Positions 32,786 to 41,352 of a stretch of DNA of 64,000 nucleotides are shown here, piece after piece. Numbering within the stretch: the first letter of the stretch is position 1; each line of letters opens with the position of its first letter. Location: the NCBI RefSeq assembly GCF_000974485.1, contig NZ_BBOM01000005.1:728289-792288 (forward strand), read 5' to 3'. The notes beneath the pieces are model-generated. The model worked only from the letters and a program-made list of their open reading frames with translations. It had not been told where the DNA came from and made no database searches. A program made the translations under genes and the position numbers. This stretch comes from Streptomyces sp. NBRC 109706 (lineage in GTDB: Bacteria; Actinomycetota; Actinomycetes; Streptomycetales; Streptomycetaceae).

Positions 32786-33808
32786 ATGGCTCGTGCACGT
32801 GATGTTCAAACCCTGCCAAAGGCCCATCTCCACCTGCACTTCACCGGGTCGATGCGGCCCGGGACGCTGCGTGAGCTGGCCGACAAGTACGGCGTCCATC
32901 TGCCGGAGGCACTGCGCGGCGGCGAGCCGCCCCAGCTGCGCGCCACCGACGAACGCGGCTGGTTCCGCTTCCAGCGGCTCTACGATCTGGCCAGGTCCTG
33001 TCTGCGGGAGCCGGAGGACATCCGGCGGCTGGTCCGCGAGGCCGCCGAGGAGGACGTCCGCGACGGTTCGCGCTGGCTGGAGATCCAGGTCGACCCGACC
33101 TCGTACGCCCCCCGCCTGGGCGGGCTGATCCCGGCCCTGGAGATCATCCTCGACGCGGTCCGCACCACCTCGCGGGAGACGGGCCTCGGGATGCGGGTGG
33201 TGGTCGCGGCGAACCGGATGAAGCATCCGCTGGACGCCCGCACCCTGGCCCGGCTCGCGGTCCGCTACCGCGACCAGGGCGTCGTCGGCTTCGGCCTCTC
33301 CAACGACGAACGCCGGGGTTTCGCACGGGACTTCGACCGGGCGTTCGCCATCGCCAGGGACGGCGGCCTGCTGGCCGCCCCGCACGGCGGCGAACTGGCG
33401 GGGCCGATCAGCGTCCGCGACTGCCTCGTCAACCTGGGCGCCACCCGGGTGGGCCACGGCGTGCGCGCCTCGGAGGACCCGGCGGTGCTGGCCGCCCTGG
33501 CCGACGCGGGCGTCACCTGCGAGGTCTGCCCGGCGTCCAACGTGGCCCTCGGCGTCTACCAACGCCCCACGGAGGTCCCGCTGCGCACCCTCTGGGACGC
33601 GGGCGTCCCCATGGCCCTCGGCGCCGACGACCCTCTCCTCTTCGGCTCCCGCCTGGCCGACCAGTACCGCATCGCCCGCGACCACCACGCCTTCACCGAC
33701 CACGAACTGGCCGACCTGGCCCGCCAATCCATCCGAGCCTCGGCGGCCCCGGACGACATCAAGACGAAGACCCTGCTGGACATCGACACCTGGCTCGCCG
33801 TGCCCTAG
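32786..33808 (+). CDS. add: Adenosine deaminase-like protein
   Basis: 340 residues. Amidohydrolase barrel with A-H-L-H-L-H-F-T-G-S, P-H-G-G-E (canonical H-A-G-E), R-V-G-H-G-V-R and G-A-D-D-P-L-L-F (canonical S-T-D-D-P). The metal ligands and the catalytic Glu/His/Asp are all present. It hydrolyses adenosine to inosine or acts on a related aminopurine; the small departures in two motifs make another purine or nucleoside possible. Confidence 0.85.
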   Translation: MARARDVQTLPKAHLHLHFTGSMRPGTLRELADKYGVHLPEALRGGEPPQLRATDERGWFRFQRLYDLARSCLREPEDIRRLVREAAEEDVRDGSRWLEIQVDPTSYAPRLGGLIPALEIILDAVRTTSRETGLGMRVVVAANRMKHPLDARTLARLAVRYRDQGVVGFGLSNDERRGFARDFDRAFAIARDGGLLAAPHGGELAGPISVRDCLVNLGATRVGHGVRASEDPAVLAALADAGVTCEVCPASNVALGVYQRPTEVPLRTLWDAGVPMALGADDPLLFGSRLADQYRIARDHHAFTDHELADLARQSIRASAAPDDIKTKTLLDIDTWLAVP

Positions 33809-33814
33809 CCGGGC

Positions 33815-34630
33815 GGGCCAGGCGGACCGGGCGGCGCGCCGCCCGGCCAGCGCGGTGCGCTGGCCGCGGGGCGCTGGCCGCGCCGGGCCGGACGGGGCAC
33901 GGCGGGGCAGTGCCCTGCCCGGGCGGGCCAGGCGGGGTACGGAAGGGCGACAGCGCGAAGCGCTGGCCGCGCCGGGCAGGGCGGTGCACGGCCGAGCAGT
34001 GCCCTGGCCGGGCGGGCAGGGCGGGGCACGGCCGAGCAGTGCGCTGGCCGCGCCGGCCGGGCACGACGAGGCGGCGGCACTACGCACCGGCCACGGTGCG
34101 CCGGCCGGCCAGGGCACAGCGGGGCGGCAGCGCTAAGCGCTGGCCGCGCCAGGCGAGTGAGGGACGCCGACCGATACCGGCCGGGGCGGGGCACGGCGAG
34201 ACAGCAGCGCGAAGCGCTGGCCGCGCCGGGCACGACGAGACGGCGGCACTACGCACCGGCCACGGTGCGCCGGCCGGCCAGGGCACAGCGGGGCGGCAGC
34301 GCTAAGCGCTGGCCGCGCCGGCAGGGCGGGGTACGGCGAGACAGCAACGCCAAGCGCTGGCCGCGCCGGCCGAGCCGGGCACGACGAGACGGCGGCACTA
34401 CGCACGAGCCACGGTGCGCCGGCCTCGCCGGCCAGGCGTGGAACGGCGACCGATGCCGGCCAGGCGGAGCAGTGCGCTGGCCGGGCAGGGTACGGCAGGG
34501 CGGCAGCGCCAAGCGCTGGCCGCGCCGGCCGGGGCGGGGCACGAGGAGGCGGTGGCACCAAGCGCCGACCGGGGTCCGCTGGCCGCGCGGGCAGGGCGGG
34601 AAGCGTGGAGCGCCGAACCGCCGGACGGGC
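33815..34630. repeat. GC-rich minisatellite between add and a hypothetical gene
   Basis: About 800 bases of irregular tandem repeats around GCGCTGGCCGCGCCGG (some nine to ten copies) interleaved with GGGCACGGC and CACTACGCACC units. A segment of about 78 bases occurs twice, at 34073-34150 and 34242-34319. Long open frames here on both strands are repeat artefacts (Pro/Arg/Ala only), and I see no gene. Confidence 0.85.
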
Positions 34631-34697
34631 CGGCACCATGAGACGGCGGCCGACCCGCCGACCCGCCCGCTGCGGCGGGGTGTTCTACCTTCGGGGC

Positions 34698-35261
34698 ATG
34701 GCTTTTACTCCGTGTGCGGACCCGGCGCCGGCCGACTGGATTGTGTCGAGTGAGTTGCCGTGGCAGCGGTTGGTCGGATTCGGTCCGGCCGGGTTTCCGT
34801 CGTACGCGCGGCTGCGTTTTCTGCCCGACCCTGTCTTCGAAGGACAGAGCGAGGCCGATGTCGAAGCCGAAGGGCCGAGCGAGGATGAGCGGTTGCGGAT
34901 GCTTTTCGACGTGTTGGCCGCGCACACCCGAACCCCCGACGACTGTTACTTCTGCCTCTGGGACGGCTACGGGGATATCCCGGACGGTGGCGCCGGAGCG
35001 GCCCGAGTCGTGGTTCCGGCCCGTTCGTATCTGCTGTTCCGGGGGTCGCTCACCGAGGCCGGCGGTTGGGGGGCGGGGCCGATGTCGCCGGGCCCCGCGT
35101 TGGCCTGGCCGGCCGACCGCGCCTGGTGTGTCGCCAATGACGTGGACCCGCACTGGGCCGGCATCGGTGCGGCTTCCCTGGCCGTCGCCGAACTCGTCGG
35201 CCATCCCCACCTGGATGTGACCCCCGCCGACCCGACCCGGCGGCCCCCCGTCTATCTCTGA
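34698..35261 (+). CDS. Conserved hypothetical protein
   Basis: 187 residues from the ATG at 34698. No domain recognised. Soluble, with D-W-I-V-S-S-E-L-P-W-Q-R-L-V, a C-Y-F-C-L-W-D-G-Y-G motif at about residue 80, a later Y-L-L-F-R-G-S-L and W-C-V-A-N-D-V-D-P-H-W-A-G-I-G. The alternation of aromatic motifs suggests a real globular protein with orthologues in Streptomyces. Convergent with murB (10 bases between the stops). Confidence 0.75.
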   Translation: MAFTPCADPAPADWIVSSELPWQRLVGFGPAGFPSYARLRFLPDPVFEGQSEADVEAEGPSEDERLRMLFDVLAAHTRTPDDCYFCLWDGYGDIPDGGAGAARVVVPARSYLLFRGSLTEAGGWGAGPMSPGPALAWPADRAWCVANDVDPHWAGIGAASLAVAELVGHPHLDVTPADPTRRPPVYL

Positions 35262-35271
35262 CCCACCACGG

Positions 35272-36327
35272 CTAGAGCGTCGTGTTGATGAGGACCGGTT
35301 CGTTGACGAGGGTGATGCCGAAGGTGGCTTGGACTCCGGCGCGGATTTCGCGGGCGAGGGTGAGGAGGTCGGCGGTGGTGGCGGTGCCCCGGTTGGTGAG
35401 GGCGAGGGTGTGTTTGCCGGAGATGCGGGCGGGGCCCGTGCCGTAGCCCTTGGGGAAGCCGGCGCGGTCGATCAGCCAGGCGGCGGACGTCTTGGTGAGG
35501 CCGTCGGCGGCGGGGTAGGCCGGCGCCGCGACGTCGGGGCCGAGGTGGTCGGCGACGCGGTCGAGGAACGCGGCGAGGGCGGGTTCGTCCAGCACCGGGT
35601 TGGTGAAGAAGGAGCCGGCGGACCAGGTGTCGTGGTCCTCGGGGTCGAGGACCATGCCCTTGCCGGTGCGGAGTTTGAGCACCGTGTCCCTGGCGTTGGC
35701 CAGGGGCACCCGGCCGCCCGGTTCGACGCCGAGCGCCCGGGCCGTCTCGGCGTACCGGACGGGGCCGGAGAGGCCGCCGGCGTCGCTCAGTTCCAGGCGG
35801 ACGCGGAGGACGACATGGCGGTCGGGTTCGGCCTTGAACCTGCTGTGCCGGTAGGCGAATCCGCACTCCGCGCCCGGCAGGGTGACGATCCGGCCGGCGG
35901 CGCGGTCGTAGACGTCGACCTCGGTGATGACGGAGGAGACCTCCTGACCGTAGGCACCGACGTTCTGGATCGGGGTGGCGCCGGCCGAGCCGGGGATGCC
36001 GGCGAGGCATTCGATGCCGGCGAGGCCGGCGTCGACCGTGCGGGCCACGGCCGCCGACCAGTTCTCGCCGGCGGCCAACTCCAGCCGGGTGCCGTCCAGT
36101 TGGTAGCCGGTGGTGGCGATGCGCAGGGCGGTGCCGGGGAAGCCGGCGTCCGCGACGACCAGGTTGCTGCCGCCGCCGACAAGCAGCAGGGGTGTGCCGT
36201 CGGCGTCGGCTTGGCGCACCGCTTCGACGATCTCCTCGTCGGTGGTGGCGGTGAGCAGCCGGTCGGCCGGTCCGCCCAGCCGGAGGGTGGTCAGCGGGGC
36301 GAGCGGGGCGTCAGGTGTTTCCAGCAC
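35272..36327 (-). CDS. murB: UDP-N-acetylenolpyruvoylglucosamine reductase
   Basis: 351 residues. FAD-dependent reduction of the enolpyruvyl ether in peptidoglycan precursor synthesis, cytoplasmic. FAD-binding V-G-G-G-S-N-L and L-A-G-I-P-G-S-A-G-A-T-P-I-Q-N-V-G-A-Y-G-Q-E, the Y-R-H-S-R-F region, and the catalytic Ser in S-A-G-S-F-F-T-N-P (type I-like) are visible. Divergent from the folD gene; the 60-base gap plus riboswitch region contains the promoters. Confidence 0.95.
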   Translation of the reverse strand: MLETPDAPLAPLTTLRLGGPADRLLTATTDEEIVEAVRQADADGTPLLLVGGGSNLVVADAGFPGTALRIATTGYQLDGTRLELAAGENWSAAVARTVDAGLAGIECLAGIPGSAGATPIQNVGAYGQEVSSVITEVDVYDRAAGRIVTLPGAECGFAYRHSRFKAEPDRHVVLRVRLELSDAGGLSGPVRYAETARALGVEPGGRVPLANARDTVLKLRTGKGMVLDPEDHDTWSAGSFFTNPVLDEPALAAFLDRVADHLGPDVAAPAYPAADGLTKTSAAWLIDRAGFPKGYGTGPARISGKHTLALTNRGTATTADLLTLAREIRAGVQATFGITLVNEPVLINTTL

Positions 36328-36379
36328 CAGGCCACCATACGAGACGCTCGCCGCCGGTCGACCGAGGTCACCTGTCGAC

Positions 36380-36385
36380 TAAAAT
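36380..36385 (+). promoter_or_regulatory. -10 element of folD
   Basis: TAAAAT at 36380-36385 lies about 6-8 bases before the predicted 5' end of the ZTP riboswitch, as expected for a promoter that starts at the aptamer. No good -35 box is visible. Confidence 0.45.
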
Positions 36386-36390
36386 GTCGG

Positions 36391-36470
36391 CGGGCCGTGA
36401 CTGGCGCTGGGGTGGAGTACCACCGGGGAGCGGCCTGACATCCTGTCGATGCCGTGCGCCTGGGCGACTC
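36391..36470 (+). ncRNA. ZTP (pfl) riboswitch upstream of folD
   Basis: The leader shows the conserved pfl pattern: GGGCCGTGACTGGCG at 36392-36406, then GGTGGAGTACCACCGGGGAGC, a short linker and GCCGTGCGCCTGGGCGA at 36450-36467. The 3' part can pair with the GGGC-type 5' strand to form the pseudoknot. ZTP signals shortage of 10-formyl-tetrahydrofolate, and folD is one of the classic regulated genes. The start codon follows by about 25 bases, which would suit translational or early transcriptional control. Confidence 0.85.
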
Positions 36471-36493
36471 GTTGCGAGGCTCGGGAGTTCGGT

Positions 36494-37354
36494 ATGACTC
36501 AGACACGGTCGGCTCGTTTGATGGACGGCACGGAGCCGGCGCGGCGGCTCGTCGAGGCCAGCGCGGCCGGCGCGGCCGAGGTGTTGCGGCGGACGGGGAC
36601 GGCGCCCTGTCTGGCGACGGTCCTGGTGGGCGAGGATCCCGCGTCGGTGACCTATGTGCGGATGAAGCGCAGGCGGTGCGAGAAGGCCGGCATCACGTCC
36701 CGGCATGTGGCGTTGCCCGCTTCGATCAGCACCGAGGGCCTGGTGGCCGAGGTGACGGCTCTCTCGCGGGATCCGCAGGTGCACGGCATTCTGCTGCAGC
36801 ATCCGGTGGGGCCGCATATCGACGAGCGGGCGGCGTTCGAGGCGATCGCGCCGGCCAAGGACGTCGACGGCGTCACGATGCACTCGTTCGCGGCGATGGG
36901 CTTCGGTCTGCCGGGCTTTGTCTCGTGCACGCCCGGCGGGATCATGCGGCTGCTCGACGAGTACGACGTGGATCTCGCCGGGAAGCACGCCGTGGTGGTG
37001 GGTCGCAGCGCGATTCTCGGGAAGCCGGCGGGTCTGCTGCTGCTCGGCCGGGACGCGACGGTGACGTACTGCCACTCGCGGACCGCCGATCTGTCGGCGC
37101 ATGTGCGGGAGGCGGATGTGCTGCTCGCGGCGGTGGGGCGGGCGAGGTTCATCAGGGGCGAGGACATCAAGCCGGGCGCGGTGGTGATCGACGCCGGCTA
37201 CAACGCGGGGAACGTGGGGGATGTCGACTTCGATTCGGCGCGGGAGCGGGCGAGCCTGATCACTCCCGTGCCGGGTGGGGTCGGTCCGATGACCATCGCG
37301 GTGCTTCTGGCCCAGACGGTGACGGCGGCCAAGCGTCAACTCGGCCTGGAATGA
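36494..37354 (+). CDS. folD: Methylenetetrahydrofolate dehydrogenase/cyclohydrolase
   Basis: 286 residues from the ATG at 36494 (GGGAG 6 bases upstream, after the riboswitch). It contains Y-V-R-M-K-R-R-R-C-E-K (catalytic Tyr and Lys), the Q-H-P-V-G-P substrate loop, D-V-D-G, the Rossmann V-V-G-R-S-A-I-L-G-K-P and the terminal P-V-P-G-G-V-G-P-M-T. Produces 10-formyl-tetrahydrofolate from methylene-tetrahydrofolate. A few substitutions (H-P-V-G-P for Q-L-P-L-P) suggest a second, divergent FolD paralogue. Confidence 0.92.
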   Translation: MTQTRSARLMDGTEPARRLVEASAAGAAEVLRRTGTAPCLATVLVGEDPASVTYVRMKRRRCEKAGITSRHVALPASISTEGLVAEVTALSRDPQVHGILLQHPVGPHIDERAAFEAIAPAKDVDGVTMHSFAAMGFGLPGFVSCTPGGIMRLLDEYDVDLAGKHAVVVGRSAILGKPAGLLLLGRDATVTYCHSRTADLSAHVREADVLLAAVGRARFIRGEDIKPGAVVIDAGYNAGNVGDVDFDSARERASLITPVPGGVGPMTIAVLLAQTVTAAKRQLGLE

Positions 37355-37382
37355 CGGCTGGTACGGCGTCCATATGACGGCT

Positions 37383-37414
37383 GGAGCCCGGTGGCCGGTG
37401 GGCCGCCGGGCTCC
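37383..37414. terminator. Convergent hairpin between folD and MFS exporter
   Basis: Stem GGAGCCCGG (37383-37391) with CCGGGCTCC (37406-37414), extendable by wobble pairs. Confidence 0.6.
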
Positions 37415-37458
37415 GTTGTCCGTCGGAGGCTGTCGATCCCTGAGTCGGGGTCCTTGGG

Positions 37459-38898
37459 TCAGGGGACGAGAACGGGGGCCGGCTCGTCCCGGTCGTCGGG
37501 GGCCGGGGGTGCCTGCCTGGCGCGTCGGGGGGCGATCAGCACCACGGCGCCGGCGACCAGGACCGCGGCGGCGCCGAGCCAGACGGCCGGGGTCAGCCCG
37601 TCGGTGAAGGTGCGGGGCGTCTCGTAGCCGCCCCGGGTGGCGAAGACGGAGGCCAGCACGGCGACGCCGAGGGCGCCGCCGACCTCGCGCAGCGCGTTGT
37701 TGACGCCGGAGGCGATGCCCTCGTCGCGGCGCGGGACCGAGCCCATCACCATGGCGCCGGCCGGCGCGAAGAACATCGCCATGCCGACGCCGCAGAGGAC
37801 GAAGGCGGGCACCTGGGGGCCGTAGCTCGCGTCGGGTCCGGCGAGGGCGGCGAGCCAGCCGAGGCCCGTGCCCATCAGCAGCATTCCGGTGGCGATGATC
37901 ACCCGGCCGCCTATCCGGTCGGTGAGCCTTCCGGCGATCGGCGCGACCACCAGGCCCATGGCGGTCCAGGGCAGCATCCGCACGCCCGCCTCGGTGGGGC
38001 TGTAGCCCTGGATCAGCTGGAGGTACTGGGTGAGCAGGAAGATGGAGCCGAACATGCCGGCGAACATCAGCAGGCTGGCGGCGTTGATGGCGCTGAAGGT
38101 GCGGGAGCGGAAGAAGCGCATCGGCAGCATGGGGTGGCTGGTCTTCAACTCCCAGGCGACAAAGGCGATCAGCAGCATGCCGCCGAGGATGAAGCCGGCC
38201 AGCACCGGGCCCGAGGTCCAGCCGTGTTCGTGGCCGCGCACCAGGGAGAGCACCACGCCGAAGAGGCCGGAGCTGACGAGCGCGGTGCCGACCAGGTCGA
38301 GGCGGTCGTTGCCGCCGGTGCTCTCGGCGAGCTTGCGGTAGGCGAGCGGGATCAGGGCCAGGCCGATGGGCACGTTGATCCAGAAGATCCACTGCCAGGA
38401 GAGGTGTTCGGTGATGGCGCCGCCGACCAGCGGCCCGGACGCCACGGCGAGGCCGTTGACGGCGCCCCAGATGCCGAAGGCCGCGCCGCGCTTCTCGGCG
38501 GGGACGGCGGCGGAGATCAGGGTGAGGCTGAGCGGCATCAGGATCGCCGCGCCGGCGCCCTGGAGGGCGCGGGCCGCGATCAGCGCGTCGGTGGAGCCGG
38601 CGAGGGCGGCGCCGGCCGAGGCGGCGGTGAAGATCAGCACGCCGATGCCGAAGACGCGGCGCCTGCCGAACCGGTCGCCGAGTGCCGCGCCGAGCAGCAA
38701 CAGGCAGGCGAACGGCAGGGTGTAGCCGTTGACGATCCATTCCAGATCGGCGAGTTCTCCGCCGAGATCGTCCCTGATCACCGGCAGCGCGGTGGTGACC
38801 ACCAGGTTGTCGAGTGCGGCCATAAAGGTGGCGGCGCCCACGATGACCAGCGTCCAGACGGCGCTGCCCCTGCCCGGTGGCTTGGTTGTCTCTCGCAC
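37459..38898 (-). CDS. MFS exporter, DHA2 (EmrB/QacA) type
   Basis: 479 residues with about 14 membrane helices. Motif L-D-N-L-V-V-T-T-A-L-P-V-I, motif A G-D-R-F-G-R-R-R-V-F and motif C G-L-A-V-A-S-G-P-L-V-G-G are those of the 14-helix drug exporters. Likely extrudes hydrophobic or antibiotic compounds. Downstream of, and probably repressed by, the adjacent TetR protein; a TATTGA-TCGG-TCAATA palindrome lies 90-105 bases upstream of the start. Confidence 0.9.
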   Translation of the reverse strand: MRETTKPPGRGSAVWTLVIVGAATFMAALDNLVVTTALPVIRDDLGGELADLEWIVNGYTLPFACLLLLGAALGDRFGRRRVFGIGVLIFTAASAGAALAGSTDALIAARALQGAGAAILMPLSLTLISAAVPAEKRGAAFGIWGAVNGLAVASGPLVGGAITEHLSWQWIFWINVPIGLALIPLAYRKLAESTGGNDRLDLVGTALVSSGLFGVVLSLVRGHEHGWTSGPVLAGFILGGMLLIAFVAWELKTSHPMLPMRFFRSRTFSAINAASLLMFAGMFGSIFLLTQYLQLIQGYSPTEAGVRMLPWTAMGLVVAPIAGRLTDRIGGRVIIATGMLLMGTGLGWLAALAGPDASYGPQVPAFVLCGVGMAMFFAPAGAMVMGSVPRRDEGIASGVNNALREVGGALGVAVLASVFATRGGYETPRTFTDGLTPAVWLGAAAVLVAGAVVLIAPRRARQAPPAPDDRDEPAPVLVP

Positions 38899-38986
38899 GT
38901 TCCCCTCCTCTCCGGGCCCCTTCGGGCTCCGGAAACGCTCGCCGACCGGCCGCCCCCCGGCTGGTCAACGACGGTTAAATGTTTGG

Positions 38987-39002
38987 TATTGATCGGTCAA
39001 TA
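38987..39002. promoter_or_regulatory. Palindrome upstream of the MFS gene
   Basis: TATTGA (38987-38992), TCGG, TCAATA (38997-39002). On the minus strand it contains TTGACC that could be a -35 box. Probable regulator site. Confidence 0.55.
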
Positions 39003-39082
39003 ACTTTCGCGGACGGACGGGTGCCACGGTGTGGACCGGTCGTTCCGTTCGCCCGTGGATCCCGCCGCCCGGGCCAGGTGGT

Positions 39083-39664
39083 CTAGGAGGCGGGGCCGGA
39101 GCCCTCCAGATGTTCGAAGACCGTCAGGGTCTCCCACACCCGGTGTCCCTCGGGGAAGCCCATGGACAGCATCACGTTGATCATCATGCCGATACTGAAG
39201 AAGTCCCTGGTGAGGGTCGTGTCATTGCCCAGGTTCGCCAGGATCGAGTCCCACATCCCGGACCAGGCGGATCTGATCTCGGCGGCGAACTCGACATCCC
39301 CCTCCGACTCCCGGGCGCTGACCGCGACATACATCTGCATCTGGAAGAGCAGATGGTCACGATCGCTGATCAGCGGAAAGTACGCCTTGCACATCGCCTC
39401 ATGGGCCTCCTGGGGTTCAAGCCCCCGGGCGGCCTCGTCGAACCGGCGCCGCATCTCGCCAATGGTGCGATGGGCGGCGGCCAGGAAGATCGCACGCTTG
39501 TCGGGAAAGAGGCGGAACAGATAGGGCTGTGAGACCCCGACCCGCTTGGCGATGGCCGCCGTCGAGGTGCCCACGTAACCGGCGCGGCCGAACTCGACCA
39601 CCGCCGCGCGGATAACGCTCTCGCGCCGCTCCTCGGCCGACATGCGGCCACTCTCCCGTGCCAT
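39083..39664 (-). CDS. TetR-family repressor
   Basis: 193 residues. N-terminal HTH R-E-S-V-I-R-A-A-V-V-E-F-G-R-A-G-Y-V-G-T-S-T with the recognition helix G-V-S-Q-P-Y-L-F-R-L-F-P-D-K (residues about 15-60), then a helical ligand domain. Upstream of the DHA2 exporter on the same strand. No Shine-Dalgarno sequence precedes the ATG and the promoter places transcription start within a few bases of it, so the message is probably leaderless. Confidence 0.9.
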   Translation of the reverse strand: MARESGRMSAEERRESVIRAAVVEFGRAGYVGTSTAAIAKRVGVSQPYLFRLFPDKRAIFLAAAHRTIGEMRRRFDEAARGLEPQEAHEAMCKAYFPLISDRDHLLFQMQMYVAVSARESEGDVEFAAEIRSAWSGMWDSILANLGNDTTLTRDFFSIGMMINVMLSMGFPEGHRVWETLTVFEHLEGSGPAS

Positions 39665-39670
39665 GGGAGT

Positions 39671-39700
39671 AAGTTATTGGTTAATCACTAACCAAGTCAA
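39671..39700 (-). promoter_or_regulatory. Promoter and operator of the tetR-type gene
   Basis: Minus-strand TTGACT (complement of 39695-39700), 18-base spacer, TAACTT (complement of 39671-39676). The spacer is exactly filled by the palindrome TTGGTTA-ATCAC-TAACCAA (39677-39695), so a bound repressor would directly block RNA polymerase: autoregulation. Confidence 0.7.
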
Positions 39701-39778
39701 CCCCCGACCGTCGACGCCGTGTTGGCGGCCGGTCGGGGGTTGACAGGGTGGTCGGGGTGGTCGGGGGTGCCGGAGGGT

Positions 39779-40225
39779 CTAGCCGAGGCGGACCACGGCG
39801 TTGGCCCGGCCGAGGACCTTCTGTCCGTCGCTGTGTGCCGTGAGGTCGATCCGGACGGTGCGCCGTTCGTCGTCCAGCTTGGCGGCGACCCTGGCACTGA
39901 CCGTGATCTCCGCGCCGACCCCGTCGTCGGGCACGACCACCGGCTTGGTGAAACGGACCCCGTACTCCAGCACCGCGCCCGGGTCGCCGACCCAGTCGGT
40001 GACCACCCGGACCGCCTCGGCCATGGTGAACATGCCGTGGGCGATCACATTGGGCAGGCCGACCTCGACGGCGAACCGCTCGTTCCAGTGGATCGGGTTG
40101 AAGTCCAGCGAGGCGCCCGCGTAGCGCACCAGCGTGGCGCGGTCGACGGGGAAGGTGCGGGTGGGCAGTTCGGTGCCCTCCTCGACCTCGGCGTAGACGA
40201 TCCTCGACCGGGTGTGCGCGCTCAT
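39779..40225 (-). CDS. MaoC-like (3R)-hydroxyacyl dehydratase, catalytic subunit
   Basis: 148 residues, single hot-dog domain. Catalytic pair in A-G-A-S-L-D-F-N-P-I-H-W-N (Asp/His) and V-I-A-H-G-M-F-T-M. Resembles HadB-type subunits that dehydrate 3-hydroxyacyl thioesters. Its GTG/ATG overlaps the end of the preceding partner gene, so the two likely form a heterodimer. The pair between rpmG and murB is conserved in Streptomyces. Confidence 0.88.
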   Translation of the reverse strand: MSAHTRSRIVYAEVEEGTELPTRTFPVDRATLVRYAGASLDFNPIHWNERFAVEVGLPNVIAHGMFTMAEAVRVVTDWVGDPGAVLEYGVRFTKPVVVPDDGVGAEITVSARVAAKLDDERRTVRIDLTAHSDGQKVLGRANAVVRLG

Positions 40226-40695
40226 CGGTCCCCCTCCCCCGCCGGGGCCTCGTCGGCGCTCCGGGCGACCAGCTTGGTGTAGGCGGTCGCCACATGGGCG
40301 CCGGACTCGTCGTGCAGCTCACCGCGCACGGTCAACATCTCGTTCCCCTTGAGCGATTTGATCGCCTCGATGGTCGAGGTCACGGAGACCCGGTCGCCGG
40401 CGCGCAGCGGGCGTTCATAGGTGAAGCGCTGCTCGGTGTGGACCACCCGGCCGTAGTCGAGCCCCAGCTTGGGGTCCTGGACGACGGCGAACGCGGCCCG
40501 GTAGCTGATCAGAAAGACGAAGGTCGGCGGCGCGATCACATCCGGGTGGCCGAGTTCCCTGGCCGCCTCGGGCCGGGTGTAGACCGGGTTGTCGTCCCCG
40601 ATCGCCTCGGCGAACTCGCGGATCTTCTCCCGTGCCACCTCGTACGGCTCGGTGGGGGGATAGCTCCGCCCGACAAAGGACTGGTCGAGGGGCAT
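40222..40695 (-). CDS. MaoC-like dehydratase, partner (FAS1-like/HadA-type) subunit
   Basis: 157 residues from the ATG at 40695. N-terminal hot-dog domain of the HadA/HadC type: A-I-G-D-D-N-P-V-Y then H-P-D-V-I-A-P-P-T-F and Q-R-F-T-Y-E-R-P-L-R-A-G-D. The catalytic Asp/His pair of the partner is replaced, so this subunit probably binds the acyl chain. Overlaps the following gene by 4 bases. Confidence 0.87.
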   Translation of the reverse strand: MPLDQSFVGRSYPPTEPYEVAREKIREFAEAIGDDNPVYTRPEAARELGHPDVIAPPTFVFLISYRAAFAVVQDPKLGLDYGRVVHTEQRFTYERPLRAGDRVSVTSTIEAIKSLKGNEMLTVRGELHDESGAHVATAYTKLVARSADEAPAGEGDR

Positions 40696-40811
40696 CGGAA
40701 TCCTCACATCCTGGGTACATCGTTGCGCGTGCACGCCGGTGGTGCGTGCCGGCGTGCGCGGTCCGCATGCGCGGTCGGTGTACGCGCCGGCCCGTATGCG
40801 CCGGGATAGAC

Positions 40812-40845
40812 GAAACCGCCCCCGGTGGATACCGAGGGCGGTTTC
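40812..40845 (-). terminator. Terminator of rpmG
   Basis: Stem GAAACCGCCC.CGGT / ACCG.GGGCGGTTTC (40812-40825 with 40831-40845), about 55 bases past the rpmG stop, running into TTTC on the minus strand. Confidence 0.8.
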
Positions 40846-40899
40846 ACACAGCGAACTCTTGGGTTGGTCAGGCTCGAAAACCCGAGGGCTCCCGCTGGA

Positions 40900-41064
40900 T
40901 CAGCGGGTCTCGCGGTGGGCCGTGTGCGCGTTGCAGCGCGGGCAGTGCTTCTTCATCTCCATGCGATCCGGGTCGTTACGCCGGTTCTTCCTGGTGATGT
41001 AGTTCCGCTCCTTGCACTCCACGCAGGCCAGCGTGATCTTCGGGCGGACGTCGGTGGCAGCCAC
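40900..41064 (-). CDS. rpmG: 50S ribosomal protein L33
   Basis: 54 residues from a GTG at 41064 (AAGGAG 7 bases upstream): [20 protein letters not shown]. Both CxxC pairs are present (C-V-E-C and C-P-R-C), so it is the zinc-binding form. Confidence 0.95.
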   Translation of the reverse strand: MAATDVRPKITLACVECKERNYITRKNRRNDPDRMEMKKHCPRCNAHTAHRETR

Positions 41065-41158
41065 GTGAGTGCTCCTTGACGGATGGACGGGTAAAACCTA
41101 TTGAACACAGAGAAGAGTAGCCGATCGGAGGACCGACCCCGCAATCGGCTACTGAGAG

Positions 41159-41231
41159 TAGCGGCGACCGGACTTGAACCGGTGACACAACGATTATGAG
41201 CCGTTTGCTCTACCGACTGAGCTACGCCGCC
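41159..41231 (-). tRNA. tRNA-Met (CAT)
   Basis: Minus-strand cloverleaf beginning GGCGGCGTAGCTCAG, anticodon loop CTCATAA (anticodon CAT), T-arm CACCGGTTCAAGTCCGGT, ending CGCCGCT plus A. No encoded CCA. Elongator type, since the initiator would lack the first base pair. Confidence 0.93.
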
Positions 41232-41279
41232 ACAGGGTGAGCCACCCTCATCCTCGCGGATAAGGGCCTGGCACCCCAG

Positions 41280-41352
41280 AGCCCCAAAACGGAATCGAAC
41301 CGTTGACCTTCTCCTTACCATGGAGACGCTCTGCCGACTGAGCTATTGGGGC
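41280..41352 (-). tRNA. tRNA-Thr (GGT)
   Basis: Minus-strand GCCCCAATAGCTCAGTCGGC, anticodon stem TCTCC/GGAGA with loop ATGGTAA (anticodon GGT), T-arm AACGGTTCGATTCCGTT, acceptor end TTGGGGC. No encoded CCA. Confidence 0.95.

Noticed and set aside
33815..34640. Open frames of 70-450 codons on both strands in the minisatellite (including an N-terminal extension read opposite add)
   Set aside because: Repeat-derived Ala/Arg/Pro/Gly strings without start-site signals or domains.
39661..40322. Open frame of 213 codons overlapping the MaoC pair on the minus strand
   Set aside because: Out of frame with the two clear hot-dog proteins and made of Arg/Pro/Gly/His-rich filler.
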